This document shows, in pieces, positions 1 through 10,018 of a stretch of 64,000 nt of DNA (the stretch's first letter is position 1; each line of letters starts with the position of its first letter). The DNA is from Shewanella sp. MR-4 (GTDB taxonomy: Bacteria > Pseudomonadota > Gammaproteobacteria > Enterobacterales > Shewanellaceae). The notes beneath the pieces were generated by a model. The model saw nothing but the letters and a program-made list of their open reading frames with translations. It did no database searches and was not told the origin of the DNA. The position numbers and the translations under genes are program-made. The stretch covers positions 4,151,001 through 4,215,000 of the forward strand of contig NC_008321.1 of the NCBI RefSeq assembly GCF_000014685.1, in the 5' to 3' direction.

Positions 1-1205
1 CCGCACAGCACATGCTCCAAGCTTTCTCGGGTGCGCTTACGGGTCATTTCGACTAATCCCAGACCCGAGAAGCCACTGACATTCGTCTTGACTCTGTCTT
101 TAGCGAGCGCGCTATTTAAGCTATTGAGTACCCGCGTTTTATGCTCGTCACTCAGCATATCGATAAAGTCGATAATGATGATGCCGCCGAGATTACGTAG
201 CCGCAGTTGCCGCGCGATGGCTTGGGTCGCTTCGAGGTTAGTGTTGAAGATGGTTTCTTCAAGATTACGGTGGCCGACAAAGGCACCAGTGTTAATATCG
301 ACCGTGGTCATGGCCTCGGTCTGATCGATAATCAGATAGCCGCCCGATTTGAGCTCGACCTTGCGACCTAGGGCGCGCTGGATTTCATTCTCCACATCGT
401 AGAGATCGAAAATTGGAGCTGGTCCTGAATAGTGCTCAATCTTGTCGGCGATTTCCGGCATAAACTCTTGAGCGAAGGCTTGCAGCTCGGCAAAGGTGCG
501 GCGCGAATCGACTTGAATTCTATCGAGCTCGGTTCCGACAAAGTCGCGCACAATCCGCACTGGCAGGGCGAGGTCTTGATACAAGAGTGCCACACCACGG
601 CGCTGACGACGTTCGGAGACCTTAGACCATACTCGGCGCAAAAAAGCCGCATCCTGAGCAAGTTCGTCCTCACCTACGCCTTCGGCGGCGGTGCGGATAA
701 TAAAGCCTCCGTCTTCATCGACGAAAGGCAGAGTGATTTTCTTAAGACGACTGCGCTCTTCTTCCTGCTCAATCCGCTGGGAGACCCCTACATGGCTTGA
801 GCCGGGCATAAATACCAGATAACGGGAAGGCAGGGTGATATCTGTGGTCAGGCGCGCACCTTTAGTGCCGAGCGGATCTTTTACCACCTGCACCATAATA
901 TCTTGCCCTTGGCGAACCAACTCGGCGATATCACGGACCACAAAATGGCCTTTTTCCACATCGGCCACGCATTCGGTGTGCGGCACAATATCGGAGGCAT
1001 GTAAAAACGCGGCTTTATCTAAGCCAATATCCACAAAGGCGGCTTGCATGCCGGGCAACACACGGCTGATTTTGCCCTTGTAAATATTGCCCACTAGACC
1101 GCGCTTCATGCGCCTCTCGATATGGACTTCTTGCAGCACGCCATGCTCAACCAGAGCTACACGTGCCTCAGATGGGGTTACGTTAATCAGTAATTCTGAA
1201 CCCAT
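1..1205 (-). CDS. rng: Ribonuclease G (3' end outside window)
   Basis: Endoribonuclease of the RNase E/G family, acting in 16S rRNA 5' maturation and mRNA decay. About 401 codons are visible, reading off the left edge; the E. coli protein has 489 residues. Seen in order: N-terminus MGSELLINVTPSE, S1-like segment GNIYKGK then DIGLDKAAFLHASDI, and the catalytic core with TEAMTTVDINTG and GGIIIIDFIDM, which carry the family's metal-binding aspartates. The visible part stops at EHVLC, just where the Zn-link CPxC motif begins in the family. The ATG at 1205 aligns with E. coli RNase G but has a poor ribosome site; an in-frame GTG at 1247 lies just after GGGGTGA and may be the real start. It follows maf on the same strand with a gap of about 110 bp, last in the mre cluster. 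Confidence 0.95.
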   Translation of the reverse strand, partial: MGSELLINVTPSEARVALVEHGVLQEVHIERRMKRGLVGNIYKGKISRVLPGMQAAFVDIGLDKAAFLHASDIVPHTECVADVEKGHFVVRDIAELVRQGQDIMVQVVKDPLGTKGARLTTDITLPSRYLVFMPGSSHVGVSQRIEQEEERSRLKKITLPFVDEDGGFIIRTAAEGVGEDELAQDAAFLRRVWSKVSERRQRRGVALLYQDLALPVRIVRDFVGTELDRIQVDSRRTFAELQAFAQEFMPEIADKIEHYSGPAPIFDLYDVENEIQRALGRKVELKSGGYLIIDQTEAMTTVDINTGAFVGHRNLEETIFNTNLEATQAIARQLRLRNLGGIIIIDFIDMLSDEHKTRVLNSLNSALAKDRVKTNVSGFSGLGLVEMTRKRTRESLEHVLC

Positions 1206-1358
1206 CTTGCGCTGAACTTTATTCGGATTTAAGCGACCGGTATTCACGACTCACCCCATTAGGGAAATTAAATTAATCTCAGTATGTGTTAAGCCTGAAA
1301 ACCTATATCACAGAAGTTTGTCTAGCGGATACTCAACTAACGCCTTGTATTGTATCCA

Positions 1359-1943
1359 TTAGCGTATGCCCGCCTCGGATAACAGTTCGCGAGTCTCCAC
1401 TAATGGCAAGCCCACCACGCAGGAGTAACTGCCCTCAATAGATTCGACAAAACAACCGCCCAAACCTTGGATCCCATAGCTGCCCGCCTTATCCATTGGC
1501 TCCTGTGAGGCAACGTAGGCATCGATGTCGGCGTCCGACAGCACGCAAAAACGCACTAAGGTTTCGACTAAACGCACAGAGGTTTGGTCAGCCTTAGCTA
1601 AGGCGACAGCTGTCATCACAGTGTGCGCCTTACCCGAAAGTGCGCGCAGTACCCGCTTGGCATCGGCCTCATCGACAGGCTTACCTAATATTTCATTTTC
1701 AAGCACGACGATAGTATCAGAACCTAATACAGCAGGCTGTGACATGCCTGAGCATAATGCAAGCCCTGCCAGTGCCTTTTCGGCCGCGAGCCGCTGAACA
1801 TAGTCCCGAGGCAACTCGCCAGCTTTAGGCGTTTCGTCAATATCCGGTGCCACTTGGGTAAAGCGAAACTCGGCGCGGCCTAAACCAATATGAGTCAATA
1901 ACTCTTTACGGCGCGGCGAGGTTGAGGCTAAGACTAAATTCAC
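1359..1943 (-). CDS. maf: Maf/YhdE nucleoside triphosphate pyrophosphatase
   Basis: Maf-family protein of 194 residues, the usual length. The family hydrolyses non-canonical or excess NTPs to NMP and pyrophosphate; the YhdE branch prefers dTTP and UTP. Seen: the N-terminal substrate-loop signature [11 protein letters not shown] at residues 7-17, the central [17 protein letters not shown] with the catalytic aspartate (about residue 74), and [10 protein letters not shown] near residue 155. It starts 2 bp after the mreD stop, so it is probably translated from the mre transcript. The mreBCD-maf-rng order is common in gammaproteobacteria. The YhdE assignment rests on this context and overall similarity. 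Confidence 0.93.
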
Positions 1944-1945
1944 GA

Positions 1946-2434
1946 CTAACGAACCTTATAATGACGTCGAACACGACGTAAAATCCAAAAAATCCATGGC
2001 CAGAATGCCAACCCAGATAGTGCGGGTAAAAACAGATCCGTATGGAACTTAGCGCCATCCATCACAAACTCGACCCAGTAGATGATCAGGTGATAGATAA
2101 CGATCAGCACCATCACCACCAGCGACTGTTGCCACTTAGGGAAGTTACGTAAACGCTGACAATGCAAAATCGCAATATAAATCACCAGCGACATGGCCAG
2201 CGAGCGCACGCCTAAGGTGGCGCCGAGCAGAATATCGAGGGCCAATCCCATCAGCCAGGCCGTGAGAATGTTATATCTATGGGGCAGCGCAATGGACCAA
2301 TAAATTAAGATCATCAATAGCCAATCGGGACGCCAGGCTTCGACAATCGTAGGCAAAGGCATAATTTGACTTAATAATCCAACAAATAAGGTCAGCCATA
2401 CCACGAATCTGCCGTTAGCAGCTTGTAAACTCAT
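1946..2434 (-). CDS. mreD: Rod shape-determining protein MreD
   Basis: Integral inner-membrane protein of 162 residues that joins MreB and MreC to the elongation peptidoglycan machinery. The sequence is almost entirely hydrophobic, with about five predicted membrane segments starting at residues 9-27 and ending before a basic tail (RRVRRHYKVR). The start ATG shares its A with the TAA stop of mreC, a 1-bp overlap that suggests translational coupling. Position between mreC and maf is the classical arrangement and is the main evidence beyond hydropathy, since MreD sequences diverge strongly. Confidence 0.92.
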   Translation of the reverse strand: MSLQAANGRFVVWLTLFVGLLSQIMPLPTIVEAWRPDWLLMILIYWSIALPHRYNILTAWLMGLALDILLGATLGVRSLAMSLVIYIAILHCQRLRNFPKWQQSLVVMVLIVIYHLIIYWVEFVMDGAKFHTDLFLPALSGLAFWPWIFWILRRVRRHYKVR

Positions 2435-3495
2435 TAGTGCACCTCGGCTGGCGGTTGAGTGATGGCTGCATTCGATGCACCATTAGCATTGCTTGGCGTC
2501 GCACCAGTATTAGGCACTGTCGTATTAGGAGCCGTGGTATTAGGAGCTGCGTTACTAGGCGCACTCGCATTAGCAGCTGCCCCTTGAGGATTAGTACTGC
2601 CAGTGCCGGCATCGGGTTTAGCTTCTTCCGCAGGATGATCCGCCGCAGGCACAGGGAGTTGGTTCGGTAAAGTCACGCCAGAATCTGGGGATGGCCAAAT
2701 CAACAGCAGATAACGAATCCTATCGAGCGCCGCTAACGGCTGAGCCGTGACACGCGCATAGCTCTGACCATCTTCGGTTAAGACTTCCATGACCCGCGCC
2801 ACCGGATAACCTTCGGGAAAGCGATTACCAAGGCCTGAGGTCACTAATAAATCGCCAACGCGAATATCGGTACTCTTGGCCACATGGCGCAGTTCAATCT
2901 CATCGAGCTCACCGGTACCGTTAGCCACTAAACGCACATCGTTACGGGTAATTCGCACGGGTAAACCGTGGGACACATCGGAGAGCAAGAGCACGCGGCT
3001 GGTCATCTCACTAACCTGTACAACTTGACCGACTACGCCCTGAGCATCAACAACGGGTTGACCGACAAATACCCCACTGCGCGAACCGTGGTTCAGCACC
3101 ACATAATGGTGAGAAGGATCGCTAGCCACCTCCATCACTTCGGCCACCATCTTGCGGGAATCCTGATAGGCAGGCGACCCCAACAGGGCGCGTAAACGCT
3201 CGTTTTCCTGACGCAGATGCTCGAAACGCTGCAGACGTTCACTCATTAATAATTGCTGCCTTAACAACTCTTTATTTTGCAATGCCAGCATATTGCGGGT
3301 AGCAAAACTCTCCGATGACCAATCGAGGATCGCACTGGGCACACTCGCAAGGTATTGGATGGGACTTAAGGCAGATGAAAGGGATTCACGGGCAGGCTCG
3401 AGACGGTGATTTGCGGCGAGCAAAATCACCGACAGGATAATTGCCAGTGTTAAACGGAACTGGTTCGAAATACCACGAACAAAAATAGGCTTCAT
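2434..3495 (-). CDS. mreC: Rod shape-determining protein MreC
   Basis: Periplasmic, membrane-anchored scaffold of the cell elongation complex, 353 residues (E. coli 367). Residues 12-27 form the single transmembrane anchor, followed by a coiled coil at about 68-105 (QNKELLRQQLLMSERLQRFE) and the MreC double beta-barrel domain from about 115 to 275, including LLLSDVSHGLPVRITR and DLLVTSGLGNRFPEGYPVA. After residue about 283 comes a Pro/Ala/Asn/Thr-rich tail with repeated APNTT-like units; this low-complexity tail is not part of the conserved fold and probably varies between strains. Gene order mreB-mreC-mreD on one strand, with a 44-bp gap after mreB. Confidence 0.95.
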   Translation of the reverse strand: MKPIFVRGISNQFRLTLAIILSVILLAANHRLEPARESLSSALSPIQYLASVPSAILDWSSESFATRNMLALQNKELLRQQLLMSERLQRFEHLRQENERLRALLGSPAYQDSRKMVAEVMEVASDPSHHYVVLNHGSRSGVFVGQPVVDAQGVVGQVVQVSEMTSRVLLLSDVSHGLPVRITRNDVRLVANGTGELDEIELRHVAKSTDIRVGDLLVTSGLGNRFPEGYPVARVMEVLTEDGQSYARVTAQPLAALDRIRYLLLIWPSPDSGVTLPNQLPVPAADHPAEEAKPDAGTGSTNPQGAAANASAPSNAAPNTTAPNTTVPNTGATPSNANGASNAAITQPPAEVH

Positions 3496-3539
3496 AGGAA
3501 AGCTAAGGCGGTGATTAACCGCCCCATACCGAAGTTAGA

Positions 3540-4589
3540 TTAGGTTTCTTCGGAGAACAGATCGCCGCCGTGCATATCAATCATTTCAAGGGCTTTACCA
3601 CCACCACGCGCTACGCAGGTCAGAGGATCGTCCGCCACCATGACTGGAATTCCAGTTTCTTGCATCAATAAACGGTCTAAATCACGCAGTAAGGCACCAC
3701 CACCGGTTAATACCATGCCGCGCTCAGAGATATCAGACGCTAATTCTGGCGGCGATTGCTCTAATGCCACCATGACTGCACTCACAATGCCTGATAATGG
3801 CTCTTGCAGTGCTTCTAAAATTTCGTTGCTGTTCAGCGTGAAGCTACGAGGTACACCTTCGGCCAAGTTACGACCACGGACTTCAATCTCTAATACTTCA
3901 TCGCCTGGGTAAGCTGTACCGATAGTGTGCTTGATGCGCTCAGCCGTTGCTTCACCAATCAAGCTGCCGTAGTTACGGCGTACATAGTTGATGATGGCAT
4001 CATCAAACTTGTCACCGCCGATACGTACAGAAGAGGAATACACCACACCGTTCAAGGAGATAATGGCAACTTCAGTGGTACCACCACCGATATCCACAAC
4101 CATAGAACCTGTGGCTTCAGATACGGGTAAACCCGCACCGATTGCGGCTGCCATAGGCTCTTCAATCAAATAAACTTCACGGGCACCTGCGCCCATGGCT
4201 GACTCGCGAATCGCACGGCGTTCAACTTGGGTTGCGCCAACGGGAACACAGACTAAAACGCGTGGGCTTGGACGAAAAAAGCTGTTGTTATGCACTTGTT
4301 TAATAAAGTGCTGCAACATTTTCTCTGTCACATAAAAGTCGGCAATCACACCGTCTTTCATCGGACGGATTGCTTGGATATTGCCTGGGGTACGGCCTAA
4401 CATTTGTTTGGCTTCAGTACCGACAGCGGCCACAGATTTCTGACCAGAACTACTACGCTCACCACGTATAGCAACAACAGAAGGCTCATTGAGGACTATG
4501 CCTTCATCACGAACATAAATTAAGGTGTTAGCTGTACCCAAATCGATCGATAGATCATTAGAAAAAATGCCACGCAGCTTCTTGAACAT
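3540..4589 (-). CDS. mreB: Rod shape-determining actin homologue MreB
   Basis: Bacterial actin that forms membrane-bound filaments guiding lateral wall synthesis; 349 residues (E. coli 347). The phosphate-binding loops of the actin/HSP70 fold are intact: SIDLGTANTLIY near residue 15 (phosphate 1) and VVDIGGGTTEVAII near residue 165 (phosphate 2), with VLTGGGALL near residue 293 as the adenosine motif. The N-terminal MFKKLRG can act as the amphipathic membrane anchor. First gene of the mre unit; its promoter must lie in the AT-rich interval 4590-4800. No anomalies. Confidence 0.98.
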   Translation of the reverse strand: MFKKLRGIFSNDLSIDLGTANTLIYVRDEGIVLNEPSVVAIRGERSSSGQKSVAAVGTEAKQMLGRTPGNIQAIRPMKDGVIADFYVTEKMLQHFIKQVHNNSFFRPSPRVLVCVPVGATQVERRAIRESAMGAGAREVYLIEEPMAAAIGAGLPVSEATGSMVVDIGGGTTEVAIISLNGVVYSSSVRIGGDKFDDAIINYVRRNYGSLIGEATAERIKHTIGTAYPGDEVLEIEVRGRNLAEGVPRSFTLNSNEILEALQEPLSGIVSAVMVALEQSPPELASDISERGMVLTGGGALLRDLDRLLMQETGIPVMVADDPLTCVARGGGKALEMIDMHGGDLFSEET

Positions 4590-4931
4590 GTAACTAGCCT
4601 GTATTCTGTGGAGTCAGAAGAAAAGAAAAATCAGCTAACTTTATCAATGCCACCCTGATTCCACAAGACCGTTGAGGTTAACAATCGCTAATGGAGTGTT
4701 TTTTTTTCAAATGTGCCGCTCAAAAACACTATTTAATCGAAAAAAGCGCTTTATTGGCGAAAAATCCAACAGTTAAAAACCACTATCAATACAAGTTGGC
4801 AACATTAGTAAAACCTGTTTATTGCATTTTTCCCTTGTATCACAGTTTGCAACGCCGCCTCAAAAACCACCGCCTCATGATCAATCACCAAAGCTGAAAC
4901 CCAATTTAGCAAAATCAAATTGAAAACAGCC
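4590..4931. other. AT-rich intergenic region between mshQ and mreB
   Basis: 342 bp between the mreB start and the mshQ stop, both genes on the minus strand. It should contain the mreB promoter and the end of the msh transcript. I see no convincing factor-independent terminator, RNA gene or conserved coding sequence; the short open frames here lack ribosome sites and protein-like composition. Confidence 0.5.
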
Positions 4932-7900
4932 TTAATTAACTTCTCGCCAGTAGATGATTCTGTCATGGCCACGGTAACGACCAAAAAATGCACTCGCACG
5001 GGGATCGGATAAGCTAGTTGGGGAGAGCCCATTCCAATTCCAATACCATTCTAACCAAGTCGGAACATCTAAAGGCGCGGTCACTTGGCCGCGATATAAA
5101 TTGCCACTTGAGGTGAGCGCTCGCCACAGCAAATCAAACTGCCCCGCTTGGAATGCTGATGTAGCGCCGGAGCGATTAATGCTCTGCCCTGTGGTCAAAT
5201 CCGGATCAAAGTTATAACCCAGCCCTGCATTATCCACCTGCGACTCAAGGCTGTAGGTAGCAATAGTGCAGCTATCATCGCCATTTAATACCCAATTAGT
5301 CCCATTCCAATATTCGGCTCGGGTCGGCATCCTGAGGATTTCAGTTTCTGGACCATAGGTATTGTCCATCACCACTCGGCCATGGCGCAGGATCTGCGTG
5401 GTGATTTTCTTGGCATTACAGTTAGTGCAATTACCTGTGGTTGCCGCATTCATATCAGGCGATGCCACATAGCTAAAAAGTCCATTAGGTCGAGGATCGT
5501 TATCCATCAACTGCACACCAATATCGAGCAGCTCGAAGGGACCATCTTGATATAGATTCGTCGTCACATTCGGGGTCACTCGGCTCAAGTTAGCGCGGTA
5601 AGTGCCATCGACCGTCGCCACACCTTGAACCCAACTATCAGCCTTAATGTGTAAGGAACTTAAGCGACTCTGTAAATCGACCCCATTGTTGTTGTTTTCT
5701 CCCACTAATTTGGCGGTCGCGAGGGAGAAGGGTGGGAAATAGTTCTGCGTCACCGCGCCGCCGATATTTAAGGCTTTGAGGCTCATCGACATCGGGAAGA
5801 GTTGATCCATATAGCTAAAACTGCCACAGGCAGGTACGACAGAAATATCGCCCACTAAAAATCTGTCGGGCACAAAGCGGCCAATATTGGCTGAATAGCC
5901 AATCGGAATATTTAAGCTGCTGGCCACCCCAAGGTAGTTAGGACTCGCCTGCGCCGCGATTTGGAATACCCCCACTTCGCTAATCGTCTGATTGGTGATG
6001 CTATTAAGGTTATTGGCTTGGATAGCATGACTATAGGATGCCACGCCTAATGCGCCATCATGGCCGCCGCTGGCAATGTTTGGCGCAAAGACTTTACTGG
6101 TTAGTGTCATGGCTTGGTCACTAAAGTTAGGCGTAGGTAAGTTGCCCGAGCAAAAGTCCGTATCGCGGTCGTCTTCCCAAGCCATAGCTTGGACCGTCAT
6201 ACCGAAATTCTGTCCCGCTTTACGGTAGGCATTACAGCTCATATCCGCACTTGGACAACTGGCGCTGGCGTCCACGGGTTTGACGCACAACCCCGCAGGC
6301 ACACTGACAAATTGATCCGAGCCTGTCATCACCAGGCCTTGCTCGTTGCCACTGCCGATATATTGGGCATCGAGTTGTAATTTGCCCGCATCGGGATAAT
6401 TCACTGAAATGCTTGCCTGTCCGTTAGTATCAAACTTCAGATTCAGCGTAGTAGGCGAGGCGCTTGAAGTGCCAATGGCCGTATTGTTGATGGTGACGGC
6501 TTTTGGCGAAATAGGCGCACTCGGAGTGTGATAACTGCTCCAGAAATTCAATGTCTTGGTCTGGCTTTGGAAGCTTGGAACACACTGCTGAGTCTCATCA
6601 GATTTATTCACCGCTTTGACCAACACATTAATAGGTTTATTGGCCAATTTATCGGGCACGTCGAAGATAAAACCACTGTCGGCGAACTTGAGTGAACAGT
6701 TATTTTCACTCAGTCCCCCATTCCCAATACGGCAAAGGGTTTTACTTAAAGGTTTGGTTGTCGGGCTCGAACCTTTTACACCTAAAGTCACAGTGCCAGC
6801 AGTATTGCGCCGTAATTGTAATTGTGCAGTACCACCACTAAAGCTCACCTGATTGCCACCAATCCATATGCCTTCGGAGGCGGATTCGGGTAACAAGGTC
6901 GCCGCTAAAGGATCGGTAAAAAGCTGACTACAACTGGCGTTGGCACAGGCTCGAATCGTCACAGTTTCGGGGTTACAAGTTAATCCCTGCCCCGTATGGT
7001 CAAACTCAAAATGATCGATTTGCGCCCCAACGGGATTAGACTTTAAGGCACAAATTTGAACGTTATCAATTTCATGGTTGTTATTCGAGCCACCAGTTGA
7101 GCCTGTAAGCGACAACAAGAAATCACTCGGCGTCGCCGCTTGCCCTTGTTGATCTATGGCATTAAAAGCAGGGATTAAGGTGACAAATCCCGACCCCGTA
7201 TTACGCTCAATCTTCACCATCGACTGACCGGATACCTGCGAGTCGATAGTGATTTTATAGCGGTGCGCAGGTGAGACATTATTGCCATCGACCGTGGGTG
7301 ATAAACAGTTGCCATTGGTATTGCTGGTACCGTTATTACAGGTGCCACGTAAATAATTATACCCTGATGTGCCAGTACCAGAACCACGCACCGCAACCGA
7401 CTGACGACGTTGACCCGAACGATTTATGGTTCCCCCTTCACCGGAGAAGTTACCAAACTCATCGACCCCGACGCCTAACCAACCGCCAGCAAAGCCATTA
7501 ATGCCAGGTTTAAAGCCATAACCTAAAGGCCCACCAAAAGCGCCAGGCTGGGGCGTGATGGCCGCATCTGATAACACCAGCGCGATACCATCAGCACCAC
7601 TACCGCCATAGGCATAGTGATCAAACTGGATCTCGACTAAGTTATTGGCAGCAGGGAATAATCTTTGATAGGTTGAGGCAGTGGATTGATCAGACTTTGC
7701 CTCGGTTAAGCGCATACGACCACTAACAACCGAAGGAGTAAACGAACCACTACTACGGGATACTACCCAGTCGTTACTTAAAGCACTCTGAGAGAAATTA
7801 TCGTTAAAGCACTGTAAAACGGGCGCAGGATTACAATTTGGAACAACGTCAATCTTTGCTGCATTATCGTCAAATTTAATACTACTATTGCCACCTAAAC

Positions 7901-8717
7901 TAATATTTCTTGCAGTGATAGCGCCTTCCAAAGAAGAACTACCTTCTAGCACCGCATTCCCTTCTGCAACAACATAGGATTTAAGAGATGCCCCTCCATT
8001 GAGAGTGAAATTTGAATAGCTATAAATGAGAAATTTTTCTGGTTGCCCGATGGTATTTAAGTTGTAATGTCTATAGTTATTCTTAATAAAAAATGACACA
8101 GTACCAGTTGATGGAAAGACCAGAGTTACACCGTCATTAATAGATAAAGTTTCAATCCAATATTGCCCAGCAGCCAGTTCGATTCGACCCGAAGTAGCTG
8201 TAAGGGACTTCATTCTATATATGCCACCATCACTGACAAAACGAATTGTCTTATCTGAACCGCCCTCCAGTAAAATACGATTATATTCACCTTCAACGAT
8301 ATCAAGTTTTGTATTATTCCATGTTGGAGGGCCGATATTTACAGCGCTTGAAGATGAACATTGAGAGAAATCAATACGGTTAGAAGGTAAACTGGCAATA
8401 TAATTTCCTGCTCGGCACCAACGATAGGAGTTATTAGTCGTTAAGCATAAAGTATCAAGGTTGTATCCACCTTGAATATAGTTATATGTTGGTAAATAGC
8501 TATACCAAATAAGCGCATTATCAGGTGCATTATATAAATAAGAGCTATTGAAGGTAATTGAACCATTTCTACTGTAATTGTTTACACCTTCTATAAAGGT
8601 TGTAGTCCAATCAGCTTTCACCAGATGGGATGTGAATGCCATGATTATGGGCAAAAGAATTAATGGGAATTTGGCTATTATTTTGTTAAATATCATTTTT
8701 GATAGCTTAGTTGCCAC
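4932..8717 (-). CDS. mshQ: MSHA biogenesis protein MshQ, probable pilus-tip adhesin
   Basis: Very large secreted protein (1261 residues) at the end of the MSHA operon. After a hydrophobic N-terminus (residues 14-35, LILLPIIMAFTSHLVKA) there are three visible regions: residues about 40-300 with a repetitive beta-strand pattern (NGGASLKSYVVAEG, EGSSSLEGAIT); about 305-555 resembling an L-type lectin/LamG fold (HYAYGGSGADGIALVLSD); and about 560-1261 of the type found in other MshQ proteins (DHTGQGLTCNPETVTIRAC), with many paired cysteines. It overlaps mshP by 11 bp. The first 900 bp of the gene are clearly more AT-rich than the rest, suggesting replacement of the N-terminal part. A tip-adhesin role is inferred from size, lectin-like domain and position after the minor pilins; it is not proven by the sequence. 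Confidence 0.85.
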   Translation of the reverse strand: MATKLSKMIFNKIIAKFPLILLPIIMAFTSHLVKADWTTTFIEGVNNYSRNGSITFNSSYLYNAPDNALIWYSYLPTYNYIQGGYNLDTLCLTTNNSYRWCRAGNYIASLPSNRIDFSQCSSSSAVNIGPPTWNNTKLDIVEGEYNRILLEGGSDKTIRFVSDGGIYRMKSLTATSGRIELAAGQYWIETLSINDGVTLVFPSTGTVSFFIKNNYRHYNLNTIGQPEKFLIYSYSNFTLNGGASLKSYVVAEGNAVLEGSSSLEGAITARNISLGGNSSIKFDDNAAKIDVVPNCNPAPVLQCFNDNFSQSALSNDWVVSRSSGSFTPSVVSGRMRLTEAKSDQSTASTYQRLFPAANNLVEIQFDHYAYGGSGADGIALVLSDAAITPQPGAFGGPLGYGFKPGINGFAGGWLGVGVDEFGNFSGEGGTINRSGQRRQSVAVRGSGTGTSGYNYLRGTCNNGTSNTNGNCLSPTVDGNNVSPAHRYKITIDSQVSGQSMVKIERNTGSGFVTLIPAFNAIDQQGQAATPSDFLLSLTGSTGGSNNNHEIDNVQICALKSNPVGAQIDHFEFDHTGQGLTCNPETVTIRACANASCSQLFTDPLAATLLPESASEGIWIGGNQVSFSGGTAQLQLRRNTAGTVTLGVKGSSPTTKPLSKTLCRIGNGGLSENNCSLKFADSGFIFDVPDKLANKPINVLVKAVNKSDETQQCVPSFQSQTKTLNFWSSYHTPSAPISPKAVTINNTAIGTSSASPTTLNLKFDTNGQASISVNYPDAGKLQLDAQYIGSGNEQGLVMTGSDQFVSVPAGLCVKPVDASASCPSADMSCNAYRKAGQNFGMTVQAMAWEDDRDTDFCSGNLPTPNFSDQAMTLTSKVFAPNIASGGHDGALGVASYSHAIQANNLNSITNQTISEVGVFQIAAQASPNYLGVASSLNIPIGYSANIGRFVPDRFLVGDISVVPACGSFSYMDQLFPMSMSLKALNIGGAVTQNYFPPFSLATAKLVGENNNNGVDLQSRLSSLHIKADSWVQGVATVDGTYRANLSRVTPNVTTNLYQDGPFELLDIGVQLMDNDPRPNGLFSYVASPDMNAATTGNCTNCNAKKITTQILRHGRVVMDNTYGPETEILRMPTRAEYWNGTNWVLNGDDSCTIATYSLESQVDNAGLGYNFDPDLTTGQSINRSGATSAFQAGQFDLLWRALTSSGNLYRGQVTAPLDVPTWLEWYWNWNGLSPTSLSDPRASAFFGRYRGHDRIIYWREVN

Positions 8718-9165
8718 GGGCTTCTACCTCTACTTGACGGCTCACGCGGGTATCCCCACTCTCGCATACCGCTTGGCTCTTAATGTGGTACTGGATGACA
8801 GAACCCACAAAATACCGGGTACATTCTAAAGTCACGCTACAGGCATGAAAGCCCACCACATTGGGCGGCGTCCAAGAGTTTGCAACACTAGTACATGTCG
8901 CCGTTGCGTTAGCGGGGGCATTTAATGGAAATAATTGCGCCAGCGCCGCATCGGCACCGCTGTTCGCCGCCGCTAAGGCGCGAGTTCCCCACACTTCTTG
9001 AGTTAATCCGGTATCGGCATCTTCCACTATATTGATTAAGGCAGCGGCCAATAAAAACATCACGGTAATGACAAAAATACCTATGATTAAGGCGCTGCCA
9101 CCCTGGCGGTGAGCCGAACACTGACGATATGCTGAGCGCGATAGGCTAAATAAGTTAGGGGACAT
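8707..9165 (-). CDS. mshP: MSHA biogenesis protein MshP
   Basis: 152-residue minor-pilus protein, similar in layout to PilX-type proteins. A short basic N-terminus ends in HRQGG, followed by the hydrophobic helix SALIIGIFVITVMFLLAAAL (about residues 24-43); a small globular domain follows with cysteines at CTSVANSW, HACSVTLECTRYF and SQAVCESGD. The start overlaps mshO by 11 bp and the end overlaps mshQ by 11 bp, so the three are probably translationally coupled. The product probably joins MshC, D and O in the priming tip complex. Confidence 0.88.
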   Translation of the reverse strand: MSPNLFSLSRSAYRQCSAHRQGGSALIIGIFVITVMFLLAAALINIVEDADTGLTQEVWGTRALAAANSGADAALAQLFPLNAPANATATCTSVANSWTPPNVVGFHACSVTLECTRYFVGSVIQYHIKSQAVCESGDTRVSRQVEVEARGN

Positions 9166-10018
9166 TAATCACCTGTACTTGATGTCGATATTGAAATGTC
9201 TCGCCGTTGACATTAAATCGCGGTTGTAAATGCACCATAGCATTATTGACTAAACTCGATGGCGTTAATATCAGCGGTAAATCGGCACTGTCGTTCAATG
9301 CATTGGCCACATTCTGCGCCATTAACACCCCAGCACTCATGCTGCTAGGCGTGGGTTGGCTAACATTCAACCCATAACCAGTATAACGCTTTAAGATTAA
9401 CTCATTGCTGGATGACGATTTTTCAAAACAATAACTCACAGGACTCGAACCAAAATAGATCCGCTGCCGCGGTGATGCTTCGGCAAAGCGTGTTGATGCC
9501 ATAAAGGTAAGAGTGACTTGATTAGCCGGATTAGGCGACTCACCTAGGGGAGTAAAAGTCTTAATCTGTGCCCGTTTTTGTCTGGCGCTGTTATAGACAT
9601 CGCTATCAGTCAAAGGATAAATCCAAATATATTGGTTGTCCTTAATGTTATCGGTCGCATTGAGAATTACTGTTCCCGTTAAGGCTGCGGCACTCGGCGC
9701 AATCGGCATCGATAAATAAGTGGTGCTCGCCTCAATGGGGACAAATTCAACGCACTGATAGGTTAAGCCATTACCATTGAGCCGCACACTGTTAGGCAAG
9801 GCGCTGCGCAGCTCACGGGTCATACGCTCGACAGCGAAACGGCTCTGGCTTAGCACTTGATCGACCGAGCTCGACTCCACAAAAATCCGCGTGCCGAAAA
9901 TAATAAAGCTACTCACGCCCACCACCAGAATGCCTAAGATAAGGATCACAGTGACCATTTCGACTAAGGTAAAACCCCGTTTGGAGCGCGCCATGCGCTT
10001 TGCGGATAAAGAGCGCAT
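9155..10018 (-). CDS. mshO: MSHA biogenesis protein MshO, minor prepilin
   Basis: 287 residues with a class III prepilin signal: basic leader ending KRG, then FTLVEMVTVILILGILVVGV, so cleavage by prepilin peptidase is expected between G15 and F16, with Glu at +5. The C-terminal domain is about 250 residues, larger than a major pilin, as in PilW-type minor pilins, and has two cysteines (YQCVEFV and SYCFEKS) that may pair. Overlaps mshD by 1 bp and mshP by 11 bp. Its likely role is initiation of pilus assembly with MshC, D and P. Confidence 0.92.
   Translation of the reverse strand: MRSLSAKRMARSKRGFTLVEMVTVILILGILVVGVSSFIIFGTRIFVESSSVDQVLSQSRFAVERMTRELRSALPNSVRLNGNGLTYQCVEFVPIEASTTYLSMPIAPSAAALTGTVILNATDNIKDNQYIWIYPLTDSDVYNSARQKRAQIKTFTPLGESPNPANQVTLTFMASTRFAEASPRQRIYFGSSPVSYCFEKSSSSNELILKRYTGYGLNVSQPTPSSMSAGVLMAQNVANALNDSADLPLILTPSSLVNNAMVHLQPRFNVNGETFQYRHQVQVINVP

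Noticed and set aside
4691..4897. Open frame on the plus strand between mshQ and mreB
   Set aside because: AT-rich, no ribosome site, no protein-like pattern; lies in the mreB promoter area.
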